64,000 nt of DNA. Origin: DATMAM01 sp035559995 (GTDB taxonomy: Bacteria; Desulfobacterota; Binatia; UBA9968). The notes below the pieces were generated by a model. That model searched no databases and was not told where the DNA came from. It worked only from the letters and a program-made list of their open reading frames with translations. Of the stretch, positions 51,805 to 60,852 are shown one piece after another (position 1 is the stretch's first letter; each line of letters begins with the position of its first letter). Position numbers and translations under genes: made by a program. The DNA is taken from the NCBI GenBank assembly GCA_035559995.1, contig DATMAM010000051.1, positions 62,001-126,000 on the forward strand, read 5' to 3'.

Positions 51805-52257
51805 CTAAGCCTGCGGCGCGGCGCGGATCAACTTCCGCAAAAGATGCGCCAGCTCCTTTTGCTGGGCTTTTTCGAGCGGCGAGAAAAACTCCGAGACGCT
51901 TTTTTCGAACAGGGGAATGGTGCTCTTGTAAACCTTGGCGCCCTTCGGCGTGGGTTTCACGTGCACGACGCGCCGGTCGTGAGCGTCGCGCTCGCGCACG
52001 ACGAGACCCTTCTCTTCCAGACGGTCGACGATCCCCGTCAAGTTGCTGACGGTGACCATCATCTTCTGCCCGATTTCGCTGAACGGGATGCCGCCGGTGT
52101 AGCCGATGGTGGCGAGCACGTAGAACTGCGGCGCGGTCAAGTCGAGCTCCGCAAGCGCGTCTTCGAGTTTCTTGTTCGAGAGGATGTTAAAGCGCAGAAA
52201 CCGCAGCCAGATACTCGTCGTGTAGCGCGAGAAGAACGGCCGTTTGTCGGTGGGCAC
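51805..52257 (-). CDS. MarR family transcriptional regulator, likely controller of the adjacent operon
   Basis: A 150-residue winged-helix regulator. The recognition helix region is FSEIGQKMMVTVSNLTGIVDRLEEKGLV, followed by the wing HDRRVVHVKPTPKGAKV. The N-terminus is aromatic (RYTTSIWLRFLRFNILSNKKLEDAL), as in MarR proteins that bind aromatic or CoA-type ligands. It lies just upstream of the Fe-S operon on the same strand. The GTTTAAAC palindrome between the two genes is the natural target, and its recurrence at the SDR promoter would extend the regulon. The operator assignment is inference. Confidence 0.88.
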   Translation of the reverse strand: MPTDKRPFFSRYTTSIWLRFLRFNILSNKKLEDALAELDLTAPQFYVLATIGYTGGIPFSEIGQKMMVTVSNLTGIVDRLEEKGLVVRERDAHDRRVVHVKPTPKGAKVYKSTIPLFEKSVSEFFSPLEKAQQKELAHLLRKLIRAAPQA

Positions 52258-52357
52258 GGTCCCAATTTAGATGCGCCCCCGGCAAAAAGCAACCGTCTAC
52301 CAGGCAAGGCCACGTGCTGCTAAGATACGTCGTTGCCACGCGGAGGTGGAGGCAAGC

Positions 52358-52789
52358 TTGCCGCTCGCGGAAGCCCAAAGGAAGTACCTCGAAGCGCACC
52401 GGGTAGGCCATCTCGCCACGGCCGATCGGCTCGGCCGCCCGCATGTGGTCCCCGTCTGTTTCGCCTGCGATGGCTCGTCCGTCTATAGCGTTCTTGACGC
52501 CAAGCCCAAGCGCGTGCGCGCGCCGGCGCTCAAGCGCGTGCGCAACATCGAGGAGAATCCGCACATTGCAATTGTCGTCGACGACTACGATGAAGACTGG
52601 AGCCGGCTTTCGTACCTGATGATTCTCGGCACCGCGCGCATCGTGACCCAAGGCGACGAGCACGCGCGCGCGCTTGGGCTCCTGCGCGAGAAGTACCCGC
52701 AATACCGCGCGATGGCGCTCGAAAGCGCGCCGGTCATCGCCATGACGATCGCGCGCACCGTGAGCTGGAGCGCGCGGCGCCATTCGTGA
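52358..52789 (+). CDS. PNPOx-like protein, probable F420-dependent (TIGR03668 type)
   Basis: A 143-residue split-barrel protein. VGHLATADRLGRPHVVPVCFACDGSSVYSVLDAKPKR matches the PNPOx-like family of Rv0121c-type proteins, many of which use coenzyme F420. The region NIEENPHIAIVVDDYDEDWSRLSYLMILGTARIV continues the fold. I start at TTG 52358, because GGAGGTGGAGG precedes it and the resulting length fits the family; an extended frame begins at 52271. If the F420 assignment is right, the host makes F420. It runs divergent from the MarR gene. Confidence 0.78.
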   Translation: MPLAEAQRKYLEAHRVGHLATADRLGRPHVVPVCFACDGSSVYSVLDAKPKRVRAPALKRVRNIEENPHIAIVVDDYDEDWSRLSYLMILGTARIVTQGDEHARALGLLREKYPQYRAMALESAPVIAMTIARTVSWSARRHS

Positions 52790-52907
52790 TCGTGCGCGCG
52801 GCGGCTGTATTGAAACAGAAAAATACCGGGAGCTTCGAGCGGCTACGGGCGGGCGGCCCAAGTGCTTCCAGGGTGGTTGTCGATCTTAGGGCGCAAGGGC
52901 GAGCACG

Positions 52908-53642
52908 ATGAAAGTCCACGTTCTCGGCTGTGGCGACGCGTTCGGTAGCGGCGGCAGAAACCAGAGCGGCTATCTCGTCGCGGCGCGCGACCGGCTCTTT
53001 CTCATTGACTGCGGGCCCACCTCGCTCCTTGCGCTCAAGCGGGCCGGGTTTAGCCCCGCCGCGCTGGACGCGGTTTTCATCAGCCACCTTCACGGCGATC
53101 ACTTCGGCGGGCTGCCGTTTTTCTTCATCGACGCGCTCTACGCCAACGCGCGGCCGAAGCCGCTCATTATCGCCGGGCCGGCGGGAACCGAACCGCGGGC
53201 GCGCGCGCTGTTTGACATCATGTACGGCGCCGGCCCGGAGCCGAAGGCGCTCCCGCCGACGGTCTTTCACGTGCTCCATCCCGAGCAAAGCGCCACGATC
53301 GTCGGCATTGAAGTCTTTCCCTTCGCGGTGCCGCATCAGGCGCGCGGCACGCCGCTCGGGCTCAAGTTCGCCTACGAGGGAAAGCAGATTCTCTTTTCGG
53401 GCGATGCCTCGTGGACCGAGCTGTTCGTGCGCCACGCTCGCGGCGTCGATCTCTTTTTGTGCGAATGCTGCTTTTTCGCCGAAGAGTCCGCCACCCACAT
53501 GAGCTACAAAACGCTCGCGCGCAACCTTTCCCGGCTCGAGTGCAAGCGCCTGATCTTGACGCACCTGGGGGAGGAGATGCTCGCGCGCCGCGCCGAGCTT
53601 GCGGTCGAGAGCGCCTATGACGGCATGATCATTGAACTCTGA
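52908..53642 (+). CDS. MBL-fold metallohydrolase (RNase Z/PhnP-like)
   Basis: A 244-residue enzyme. The metal motif FISHLHGDHFGGLP is complete, the later His is in VPHQARGTP, and the Asp in FSGDASWTEL. LIDCGPTSLLALKRAGFSP is typical of the RNase Z/ElaC-like branch, but the exosite arm is absent and the protein is shorter than RNase Z, so a PhnP-like phosphodiesterase or another esterase is more likely. The start is preceded by GGCGAGCAC, a weak ribosome-binding site. The SDR gene follows 64 bases later on the same strand. Confidence 0.85.
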   Translation: MKVHVLGCGDAFGSGGRNQSGYLVAARDRLFLIDCGPTSLLALKRAGFSPAALDAVFISHLHGDHFGGLPFFFIDALYANARPKPLIIAGPAGTEPRARALFDIMYGAGPEPKALPPTVFHVLHPEQSATIVGIEVFPFAVPHQARGTPLGLKFAYEGKQILFSGDASWTELFVRHARGVDLFLCECCFFAEESATHMSYKTLARNLSRLECKRLILTHLGEEMLARRAELAVESAYDGMIIEL

Positions 53643-53706
53643 ATCCATCTTGAGTATGGAAGGGGCAAGCGCGCTCGACAAAACCCAGGCGCGCGCAGGA
53701 GAACCT

Positions 53707-54453
53707 ATGAAGCTCAACGACAAGATCGCCATCGTGACCGGTGCCGGACGCAACATCGGCGAGGAGGTCGCCAAACTGTTCGCCGCCGAGGGCGCCCGGG
53801 TGGCCGTCGTCGATAACGACCGCGGCCGCGGCGAGCGCGTGGCTCGTGAGATCAACGCGGGCGCGCCCGATCGCGCGCTGGCGCTGGTTTGCGACGTCTC
53901 GTCGGCCGCCGATGTCGAGAAAATGACTCAGGCGGTACTCGGCAAATGGGGCGGCATCGATATCCTGGTGAACAACGCGGCGATTACCGACCGCAAGAGC
54001 ATCTTTGAGGTTAGCGAGGAAGAATGGGATCGGGTGATGGCGGTGAGCCTGAAGAGCGTCTTCTTGTGCACGAAGTACGTCGGCCGCGTCATGGCGGACC
54101 GCAAGCGCGGCGGCCGCATCATCAACATGGCCTCGACTTCGGGACACATGGGGCGGCGCGATGCCACCGCCTATACCGCGGCCAAGGCCGGGCTTTTGAA
54201 CCTCACGCGCTCGCTGGCGATTCAGCTTGCGCCCTACGGCATTCGCGTCAATTCCATCAGTCCGAACCGCATCGGCTCTCCGGTGGGAGAGGACGTCGTG
54301 CCTGAGAACCGTTACGTCAAAAACCTGGTCGGCCGGCGGGGCACGCCGAGAGACATCGCGCTGGCGGCGCTTTTTTTGGCGAGCGACGACGCGGATTTCA
54401 TCGCGGGCATCGATCTTCCGGTGGACGGCGGCGCGCTCGCGGCGCGGGAATAG
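53707..54453 (+). CDS. Short-chain dehydrogenase/reductase, 3-oxoacyl-ACP reductase-like
   Basis: A 248-residue classical SDR. The cofactor motif is VTGAGRNIG, the NNA motif is intact (LVNNAAI), the catalytic Ser is in ASTSGHMG and the Tyr-Lys in AYTAAKAGLL. VVDNDRGRG after the second strand points to NAD preference. The C-terminal IDLPVDGGALAARE ends the fold. ATG 53707 is chosen for its similarity start and AGGAG upstream. The convergent citrate synthase ends 21 bases after its stop. Confidence 0.9.
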   Translation: MKLNDKIAIVTGAGRNIGEEVAKLFAAEGARVAVVDNDRGRGERVAREINAGAPDRALALVCDVSSAADVEKMTQAVLGKWGGIDILVNNAAITDRKSIFEVSEEEWDRVMAVSLKSVFLCTKYVGRVMADRKRGGRIINMASTSGHMGRRDATAYTAAKAGLLNLTRSLAIQLAPYGIRVNSISPNRIGSPVGEDVVPENRYVKNLVGRRGTPRDIALAALFLASDDADFIAGIDLPVDGGALAARE

Positions 54454-54474
54454 CGCGCGGGCGGACGGGCCGGA

Positions 54475-55764
54475 CTATTTTCTTTTTTCCAGCGGCACGT
54501 AGTCGCGGATCTCGTGCCCTTTGTAGATCTGCCGCGGCCGCGCCAGCTTCTGCTCGGAGTCCAGGAGCATTTCCTCCCACTGCGCGATCCAGCCCGAAGT
54601 TCTGGGGATCGCAAACAGCACCGGGAACATTTCGACGGGAAAACCCATGGACTGGTAGATCAGGCCGGAATAGAAATCGACGTTGGGATAGAGCTTGCGC
54701 TTGACGAAATAGTCGTCCTGGAGCGCGATCCGCTCCAACTCCAACGCAACGTCCAAAAGCGGATTGCGCCCGGTCACCTCGAACACCATGTCGGCGGTCC
54801 GTTTGATGATTTTGGCGCGCGGGTCGTAGTTCTTGTAAACGCGGTGGCCGAAGCCCATGAGCCTGCCCTCGCCGCGCTTTACCTTTTCAATGAAGGCCGG
54901 CACCTTGTCCTTGGAGCCGATCTCCAGGAGCATCTTGAGGACCTGCTCGTTCGCGCCGCCGTGCAGCGGCCCGTAGAGAGCGGCGTTGGCGGCGGCGATC
55001 GCCGAATAGGGATCGACGTGCGAGCTGCCCACCCCGCGCATGGCGTTGGTGCTGCAGTTTTGCTCGTGATCGGCGTGCAGAATGAAAAGCACGTCCAGCG
55101 CCTTCTCGAGCACCGGGTTCGGCTTGTACTTGAGCTCGGTCATTTTGAAGAGCATGTTCAAAAAATTGCCCGTATAGCTCAAGTCATTGTCCGGATAAAC
55201 GTAGGGAAGACCGATGCGGTGCCGGTACGCAAAAGCCGCCAGCGTCGGCATCTTGGCGATCAACCGGTAGGTCTGCTTGATGCGCGACTCGCGGTTAAAG
55301 ATATCCTTCGATTCGGGATAGAACGTGGACAGCGCCGCTACCATGCTGATCAGCATTCCCATGGTGTGGGCGTCGTGATGGAACGCGTCGATGATCTTTT
55401 TGATGTTTTCGTTAAGGATCGTGTGGTGCGTGATGTTGTGGGTCCACTCGTCCAGCTGGGATTTTGTCGGCAAGTCGCCGTACAGGATAAGATAGGCGGT
55501 CTCGAGATAGGTGCTCTTTTCCGCGAGCTGCTCGATCGGGTAGCCCCGGTAGCGCAAGATCCCCCTGTCGCCGTCGATGTACGTGATCCGGCTGTAGCAG
55601 GAGGCCGTATTCATGAAACCGGGATCGTAGCTCGTCAATCCAAAGTCGTCCTCGGAGACGCGAATCTGCCGCAGGTCGAGCGCGTTGATCGCCCCGTCGC
55701 GAATCGGGATCTGGTAGCTCTTGCCGGTCCGGTTGTCGGTGATCGTTAACGTTTCAGAAGCCAT
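54475..55764 (-). CDS. gltA: Citrate synthase
   Basis: A 429-residue enzyme that condenses acetyl-CoA with oxaloacetate. The catalytic His is in GSSHVDPYSA or the neighbouring GPLHGGANEQ, the second His in GFGHRVYKNYDPRA and the Asp in NVDFYSG. YRGYPIEQLAEKSTYLE is the usual N-terminal element of the bacterial type II enzymes, together with the extra N-terminal domain (TITDNRTGKSYQIPIRDGAI). Full length. It faces the SDR gene and lies near sixA on the same strand, with 72 bases between. Confidence 0.97.
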   Translation of the reverse strand: MASETLTITDNRTGKSYQIPIRDGAINALDLRQIRVSEDDFGLTSYDPGFMNTASCYSRITYIDGDRGILRYRGYPIEQLAEKSTYLETAYLILYGDLPTKSQLDEWTHNITHHTILNENIKKIIDAFHHDAHTMGMLISMVAALSTFYPESKDIFNRESRIKQTYRLIAKMPTLAAFAYRHRIGLPYVYPDNDLSYTGNFLNMLFKMTELKYKPNPVLEKALDVLFILHADHEQNCSTNAMRGVGSSHVDPYSAIAAANAALYGPLHGGANEQVLKMLLEIGSKDKVPAFIEKVKRGEGRLMGFGHRVYKNYDPRAKIIKRTADMVFEVTGRNPLLDVALELERIALQDDYFVKRKLYPNVDFYSGLIYQSMGFPVEMFPVLFAIPRTSGWIAQWEEMLLDSEQKLARPRQIYKGHEIRDYVPLEKRK

Positions 55765-55836
55765 TGGTTCATCCCGCGCCCGCTTTGAGATAAAAGCCCC
55801 GAAAGCATTATTTTTTAGACCATCCGCGCCGGGCGG

Positions 55837-56301
55837 TCAACCGCCGAGCGCGCGGTCAGGGTCGAGCATCCAGCCGAGCTTCCAGCTTTGCGCTTCGCGC
55901 TCGAGACAAACCATGGCCGCGGCGGGCATCTCGATCGGCTGCCTTTCCGGATCGCCGCTCACCAGCAGCGAAAACAGGCGGCTGAGATGCGGCAAGTGCC
56001 CGACCAGCATCACGCGATCGGGCGCGCTCTCCAGTTCGGCTTGCGCAATGGCGGGGTCGTCGTTGGGAGCCAAGCCGCCGACCTCGCGCGTCACGCTCAC
56101 GCCCAAAACGCGCGCCAGAATCGCGGCCGTTTGCTCAGCGCGAAGCTTGTCGGAGTGCCACACTTCCGCGACCTCGGCCCCGCGGGCGCGCGCCGCGGCG
56201 GCGACCATCTCGACCTGCTTTTTCCCCAAATCGCTCAGAGGCCGCCGCGGATCGACAAGCTCGGACTTCGCATCGCCGTGGCGTACCAGATAGCAGATCA
56301 T
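55837..56301 (-). CDS. sixA: SixA-type phosphohistidine phosphatase
   Basis: A 154-residue histidine phosphatase. The catalytic RHG is in CYLVRHGDAKSE at the N-terminus, and the second His in VMLVGHLPHLSRL. SDKLRAEQTAAIL gives the central helix. SixA dephosphorylates histidine phosphotransfer domains such as ArcB or NPr. The start at 56301 is the family start; a run of seven more codons is open upstream. The sensor kinases of this window lack an HPt domain, so its target lies elsewhere. Confidence 0.9.
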   Translation of the reverse strand: MICYLVRHGDAKSELVDPRRPLSDLGKKQVEMVAAAARARGAEVAEVWHSDKLRAEQTAAILARVLGVSVTREVGGLAPNDDPAIAQAELESAPDRVMLVGHLPHLSRLFSLLVSGDPERQPIEMPAAAMVCLEREAQSWKLGWMLDPDRALGG

Positions 56302-56533
56302 GCTGCGCCCTTGGTTGCTCATAACACCAAGCTGGGCGCCAAAGCAACACGCGCCGCGCGAGACAAAACCCTACCCATTGAGTCGCGCGCATTTTTCGCA
56401 TATGAGAGCGCTGAAGGTCATGGAGGCCGCGCGCTCGGCGCTTTGGGAGCACCCTAGCGGTTAGCGTGCCGCGTCGCTCGCCGAGCCTGTTCGGAAAAAA
56501 ACCGCTGACCGACACCACGATTGAGAGGCGCCC

Positions 56534-59224
56534 GTGAAACGCTTTTCGGGGCTGTTCGTTTTTCTTATTTTCCTCGCGACGCTTTTTGTCGGCCAGGCCA
56601 TCGCGCTCTATACCGACTGGCTCTGGTTTCAAGAGGTGGGCTTTACCCAGGTCTTCGCCAAGACGCTCACGATCAAATTCGTCTTGGCGGTCGTCTTCGG
56701 CGCGCTGTTCTTCGCCCTGATTTATTTTAATGTCCGCTTTGCCGCCCAGCGACCGCAGGGTTTCCGCTTCTTCGCTGAGGAGAACGTGATCGAGCTTCCC
56801 AGCCCCGACATTGTCGACCCAATGATCAGGCGGCTTCTTTTCCCGGGAGCGCTTGTGCTGGCGTTGATGAGCGCGCCACAGGCCGCATCGCACTGGGAGA
56901 CCGTGATCCTGTTCCTCAATGCGCTGCCGTTCGGCATCGCCGATCCGCTTTTCGGCCTCGATGTGGGCTTTTACGTTTTTCGCTTTCCCGCGCTTTTGTC
57001 GCTGTACAACTGGCTCATGTTCGTTCTCGTATTGGCCCTCGCCGCAACCGCCGCCACCTACCTTCTCTACCAGGGCATCCGGCTGACGCCGAACGGCCTT
57101 TTCCTCACCGAGCGCGCGCGCCGGCACCTGCTCCTTCTCACCGCCGCCCTGTTGCTGGTCAAGGCGGGCGGTTACGCTTTGGACAGCTTCAATCTCCTCT
57201 ACTCCACGCGCGCGGCCGCGTTCGGCGCGGGCTACACGGACGTCTACGCGAACCTTCCCGCCCTGCGATTGCTGGTCGTCGTTTGCGTGGCGGCCGCCGC
57301 GCTTGCCCTCGCGCAGATCTACCGGCCGGGTTACCGCTACCTGTTCGGCGGCGTCGGCGCCGCGCTCGCCCTGCATCTTCTCGGCCTGATAGTTTATCCG
57401 GCGCTCCTGCAGCGCCTGCGCGTCGTGCCCAACGAGATTGCCGCCGAGCGCCCCTATATCGAGCGCAACATTTCCTTTACGCGCCGCGCTTACGGCCTCG
57501 ACAAGGTCGAATCGAAGGACTTTCCCGCAGCCGAGGAGCTGACCGCCGCCGATCTCAAACGCAACGACGCGACGATCAAGAACGTCCGCCTCTGGGACCA
57601 CCGGCCGCTGCTGGCGACCTACGCGCAGCTTCAGGAAATTCGCACCTACTACAAGTTCGTCGACGTCGACAACGACCGCTACCACATCGACGGCACCTAC
57701 CGCCAAGTGATGCTTTCGGCGCGCGAGCTGTCGCACGAGCATCTCCCGAGCCGGATCTGGATCAACGAGCACCTCACCTACACGCACGGCTACGGGGTCG
57801 TCTTCGGCCCGGTCAATCAGGTCACGCCCGAAGGCTTGCCCGAGTTCTTCATCAAGGATATCCCGCCGGTCTCGCAAGGCGACCTGAAGATTACCCGCCC
57901 GGAAATCTATTACGGCGAGCTGGGCAACTCTTATGTCGTCGTGAAAACCAACGCGCAGGAGCTGGACTATCCCGCGGGCGACCAAAACGTCTACACGAAA
58001 TACGAGGGTCGCGGCGGCGTCCCGATCAACTCCTTCTGGCGCAAGCTCGTTTTCTCCGCGCGCTACGCCACGCTCAGGATCCTGCTTTCGAACGACATCA
58101 ACCGCGAAAGCCGCATCATGTACTACCGCCGCATTCACGAGCGCGTGCAGAAGATCGCCCCGTTTATCACTCTCGACCGTGACGCCTATCTCGTGATTGC
58201 CGGCGGCGGGCGGCTTTTCTGGATCATCGACGGCTACACCACCTCCGAGCACTACCCTTACTCGCAGCCCACCCGCAGGGTCGGCAATTACATCCGCAAC
58301 TCCGTCAAAGCCGTCGTCGACGCGTACCACGGAAGCGTGACATTTTTCTTAAGCGATCCGGAGGATCCGGTGGTGCAGGCCTATGCGCGCGCTTTTCCCG
58401 GGCTGTTCCGGCCGCTCGAGGCCATGCCCGAAGGGCTTCTCGCCCATATCCGCTACCCGCAGGACCTCTTTGAGATTCAGGCGCGGATTTACGCCACCTA
58501 TCACATGCAGGACCCGCAGGTGTTCTACAACAAGGAGGACCTGCTGAGCATCCCGCGCACAACCGTCGAGGGCCGCGAGATCGAGATGGAACCCTACTAC
58601 ACGATCATGCGGCTGCCGGGAGAAAAAAAAGAAGAATTTATCCTCCTGCTGCCGTTCACGCCGAATCGGCGCGACAACATGCGCGCTTGGCTGGCGGCGC
58701 GCAGCGACCCGCCCAACTACGGCAAGCTGATCGCCCTCGACTTTCCCAAAGCAAAGCTCGTCTACGGCCCCAAGCAGATCGAGGCCCGCATCAACCAGGA
58801 TACGTTTATCTCGCAACAGCTGAGCCTGTGGAACCAGCAGGGTTCGCAGGTGATCCGCGGCAGCCTGCTTGCGATCCCCATCGAGCAGTCGCTCCTCTAC
58901 GTGCAGCCGCTTTATCTGGCGGCCGCCGACAAGGGCTCTCTGCCGGAGCTGAAGCGCGTGATCACGGCCTTCGGCAACCAGATCGCGATGGAGGAGACTC
59001 TGGAAAATTCGCTGCAGCGGATCTTCGGTGGCCGCGCCGCCAAGCCGCCGGCGCAAGCGGTGGTTTTGGCCGACAAGACAACGCTCGCCAAGAGTCAGGC
59101 GGATCGCGCTCTCGAGCACTACCAGCGCGCGCAGGATTTCCTGCGCCAGGGGAACTGGGCCGGCTTCGGCGACGAGCTGAAGAGACTCGAGCAGGCGCTC
59201 AAAGAGATGCAAAAGACTCCCTGA
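56534..59224 (+). CDS. UPF0182 family membrane protein
   Basis: An 896-residue protein starting at GTG with GAGAGG before it. About seven hydrophobic segments lie in the first 300 residues (FVFLIFLATLFVGQAIALY, FVLAVVFGALFFALIYF, LLSLYNWLMFVLVLALAATAATYLLY and others). A large soluble region follows, with conserved patches RNISFTRRAYGLDKVE, WINEHLTYTHGYGVVFGPVN and MYYRRIHERVQKIAPF. These mark the UPF0182 (COG1615) family, found in actinobacteria, cyanobacteria and some other phyla. The function is unknown. A helical C-terminal tail carries a QRAQDFLRQGNW segment. Confidence 0.93.
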   Translation: MKRFSGLFVFLIFLATLFVGQAIALYTDWLWFQEVGFTQVFAKTLTIKFVLAVVFGALFFALIYFNVRFAAQRPQGFRFFAEENVIELPSPDIVDPMIRRLLFPGALVLALMSAPQAASHWETVILFLNALPFGIADPLFGLDVGFYVFRFPALLSLYNWLMFVLVLALAATAATYLLYQGIRLTPNGLFLTERARRHLLLLTAALLLVKAGGYALDSFNLLYSTRAAAFGAGYTDVYANLPALRLLVVVCVAAAALALAQIYRPGYRYLFGGVGAALALHLLGLIVYPALLQRLRVVPNEIAAERPYIERNISFTRRAYGLDKVESKDFPAAEELTAADLKRNDATIKNVRLWDHRPLLATYAQLQEIRTYYKFVDVDNDRYHIDGTYRQVMLSARELSHEHLPSRIWINEHLTYTHGYGVVFGPVNQVTPEGLPEFFIKDIPPVSQGDLKITRPEIYYGELGNSYVVVKTNAQELDYPAGDQNVYTKYEGRGGVPINSFWRKLVFSARYATLRILLSNDINRESRIMYYRRIHERVQKIAPFITLDRDAYLVIAGGGRLFWIIDGYTTSEHYPYSQPTRRVGNYIRNSVKAVVDAYHGSVTFFLSDPEDPVVQAYARAFPGLFRPLEAMPEGLLAHIRYPQDLFEIQARIYATYHMQDPQVFYNKEDLLSIPRTTVEGREIEMEPYYTIMRLPGEKKEEFILLLPFTPNRRDNMRAWLAARSDPPNYGKLIALDFPKAKLVYGPKQIEARINQDTFISQQLSLWNQQGSQVIRGSLLAIPIEQSLLYVQPLYLAAADKGSLPELKRVITAFGNQIAMEETLENSLQRIFGGRAAKPPAQAVVLADKTTLAKSQADRALEHYQRAQDFLRQGNWAGFGDELKRLEQALKEMQKTP

Positions 59225-59331
59225 TCCAGAGCCGTCGCTTCGGCAAAGGACGACGATCCGCCCGCCGCGTCTCCAGCGCAGGCAAGACGCCTTGCGTAGC
59301 AGCGCCGAGCGCGTTCGGATAAACTATTTCC

Positions 59332-60852
59332 GTGCAGCCCGTCTATATCGCCGGCGCCGGCCTCACAAAATTCGGCAAGTCCGATAGCACGCTTACCGGC
59401 CTTCTTTGCGAGGCGGCCAACAAGGCTCTCGCCGGCTCGCCGCCGGAGTCCGTCGACGCCGTGTTTATCGGCGCCATGAATCCCGAAGAGTTCACCGGCT
59501 CGGGCAACACGGCCTGCGAGACTGTCGAGGCCTTGGGGCTTACGGGGATCCCGGCGCTGCGGCTGGAAACCGCCTCCTCCGCCGGCGCGGCGGCGCTGCA
59601 CGCCGCCTTTCACGCGATCGCCTCGGGTTACTACCGGCGCGTGCTGGTCCTCGGCGGCGAGAAGATGACGCACCTGAGCACGAGCGCCGTGACGCGCATT
59701 CTGGCGGAGGTGATCGATAAGGAAGAAAGGGTATGCGGCGCCACCATGCCCGCCTTGGCGGCGATGATTACCGAGAGCTATCGCAAGAAGTACCGGCTGT
59801 CGCGCTCGCGCCTGCAAAGCATGCTCTGCAAGATCGCGCTCAAAAACCACCTCAACGGCTCCTATAATCCCAACGCGCAATTTCGGACGCCGATCTCCGA
59901 GCGCGACTACTTCGCGAGCAAGTGGGTCGCGACGCCGCTTCGGCTCTACGACTGCTCGCCGATCACCGACGGCGCCGCCGGCCTGGTGCTGACCGCGGAA
60001 AAAACCGACTTAATCATCTCCGGGATCGGCCAAGCGACAGGCCCGCAAGGGCTCTGCCAGCGCCACACGTTTACCTCTTTTCCCGCCACGCAGGTCGCGG
60101 CCCGACGCGCCTACGCGATGGCCGGTATCGGGCCGAAAGAAATCGACTTCGCCGAGGTCCACGACGCCTTTACGATCTTTGAGATCATGAGCACGGAAGA
60201 CCTGGGCTTCTTTGCGCCGGGAAAGGGAGGCGAGGCGGCGCTCGCCGGCAAGACCGCGCTCGACGGCGAGCTGCCGATCAATCCCTCGGGCGGTCTCAAA
60301 AGCCGCGGCCATCCGGTCGGCGCAAGCGGCCTGGCGCAGGTCGTCGAGGCCGTAAACCGGCTTCGCGGCGAAAGCAAGCCGAAACTCAAGCGCACGCCGG
60401 TCCGCGCGCTCACGCAAAGCACGGGCGGCCTGGGGGCGAACAACTTCGTCACGATTATCGAGCGCGCCGAGGCGCCGCGCCCGGCGGCCGCGCCCCGGCC
60501 CGCTCCGCTGCCCATCTCTCTCACCCCGGGGCGCCGGCAACCGCCGGTGGCAAGCGCGGCCGAAGGGCGGCTGGAAACCTTTACGGTCCTGCACGTCACG
60601 CCCGACGGTTTTCTTGCCCCGTTGGCGCTCGGCGTGGTGCGCACGCCGAAGGGGCAACTGGTCTTTGCGCAGGGCGAAGATATCGAGCATCTAAAAATCG
60701 GCCGCGAGGTCTACCTCCGCCGCGTCGGCGATCACTACTGCTTTACGGTCAAGAGCCAGCTCCAGAAGGTCACCGAAGCCTTCAAGAAGCTCCTCAGCCG
60801 GGTGGCGGCCCGCTCAAAGCGAAAACCGTTGCCTGCGGAGGCGAAAAGATGA
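59332..60852 (+). CDS. Thiolase-fold protein fused to a DUF35-type domain, nucleophilic Cys absent
   Basis: A 506-residue protein. Residues 1-385 are an SCP-x-type thiolase fold, with HDAF (H277) and GGLKSRGHPVGASG (H327). At the usual acyl-Cys position the sequence is ETASSAGAAAL, so S82 replaces the catalytic Cys. Residues about 410-480 (RLETFTVLHVTPDGFLAPLALGVVRTPKGQL) resemble the OB-fold half of DUF35, without the Cys-rich zinc ribbon. Cys-less thiolase homologues paired with DUF35 proteins include the retro-aldolases of steroid side-chain loss (Ltp2). The gene starts at GTG. It overlaps the GntR gene by 4 bases. Confidence 0.82.
   Translation: MQPVYIAGAGLTKFGKSDSTLTGLLCEAANKALAGSPPESVDAVFIGAMNPEEFTGSGNTACETVEALGLTGIPALRLETASSAGAAALHAAFHAIASGYYRRVLVLGGEKMTHLSTSAVTRILAEVIDKEERVCGATMPALAAMITESYRKKYRLSRSRLQSMLCKIALKNHLNGSYNPNAQFRTPISERDYFASKWVATPLRLYDCSPITDGAAGLVLTAEKTDLIISGIGQATGPQGLCQRHTFTSFPATQVAARRAYAMAGIGPKEIDFAEVHDAFTIFEIMSTEDLGFFAPGKGGEAALAGKTALDGELPINPSGGLKSRGHPVGASGLAQVVEAVNRLRGESKPKLKRTPVRALTQSTGGLGANNFVTIIERAEAPRPAAAPRPAPLPISLTPGRRQPPVASAAEGRLETFTVLHVTPDGFLAPLALGVVRTPKGQLVFAQGEDIEHLKIGREVYLRRVGDHYCFTVKSQLQKVTEAFKKLLSRVAARSKRKPLPAEAKR

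Noticed and set aside
56135..58330. 731-residue minus-strand frame over sixA and UPF0182
   Set aside because: It lies in another frame of a recognised conserved gene and is low in recognisable folds; a GC shadow.
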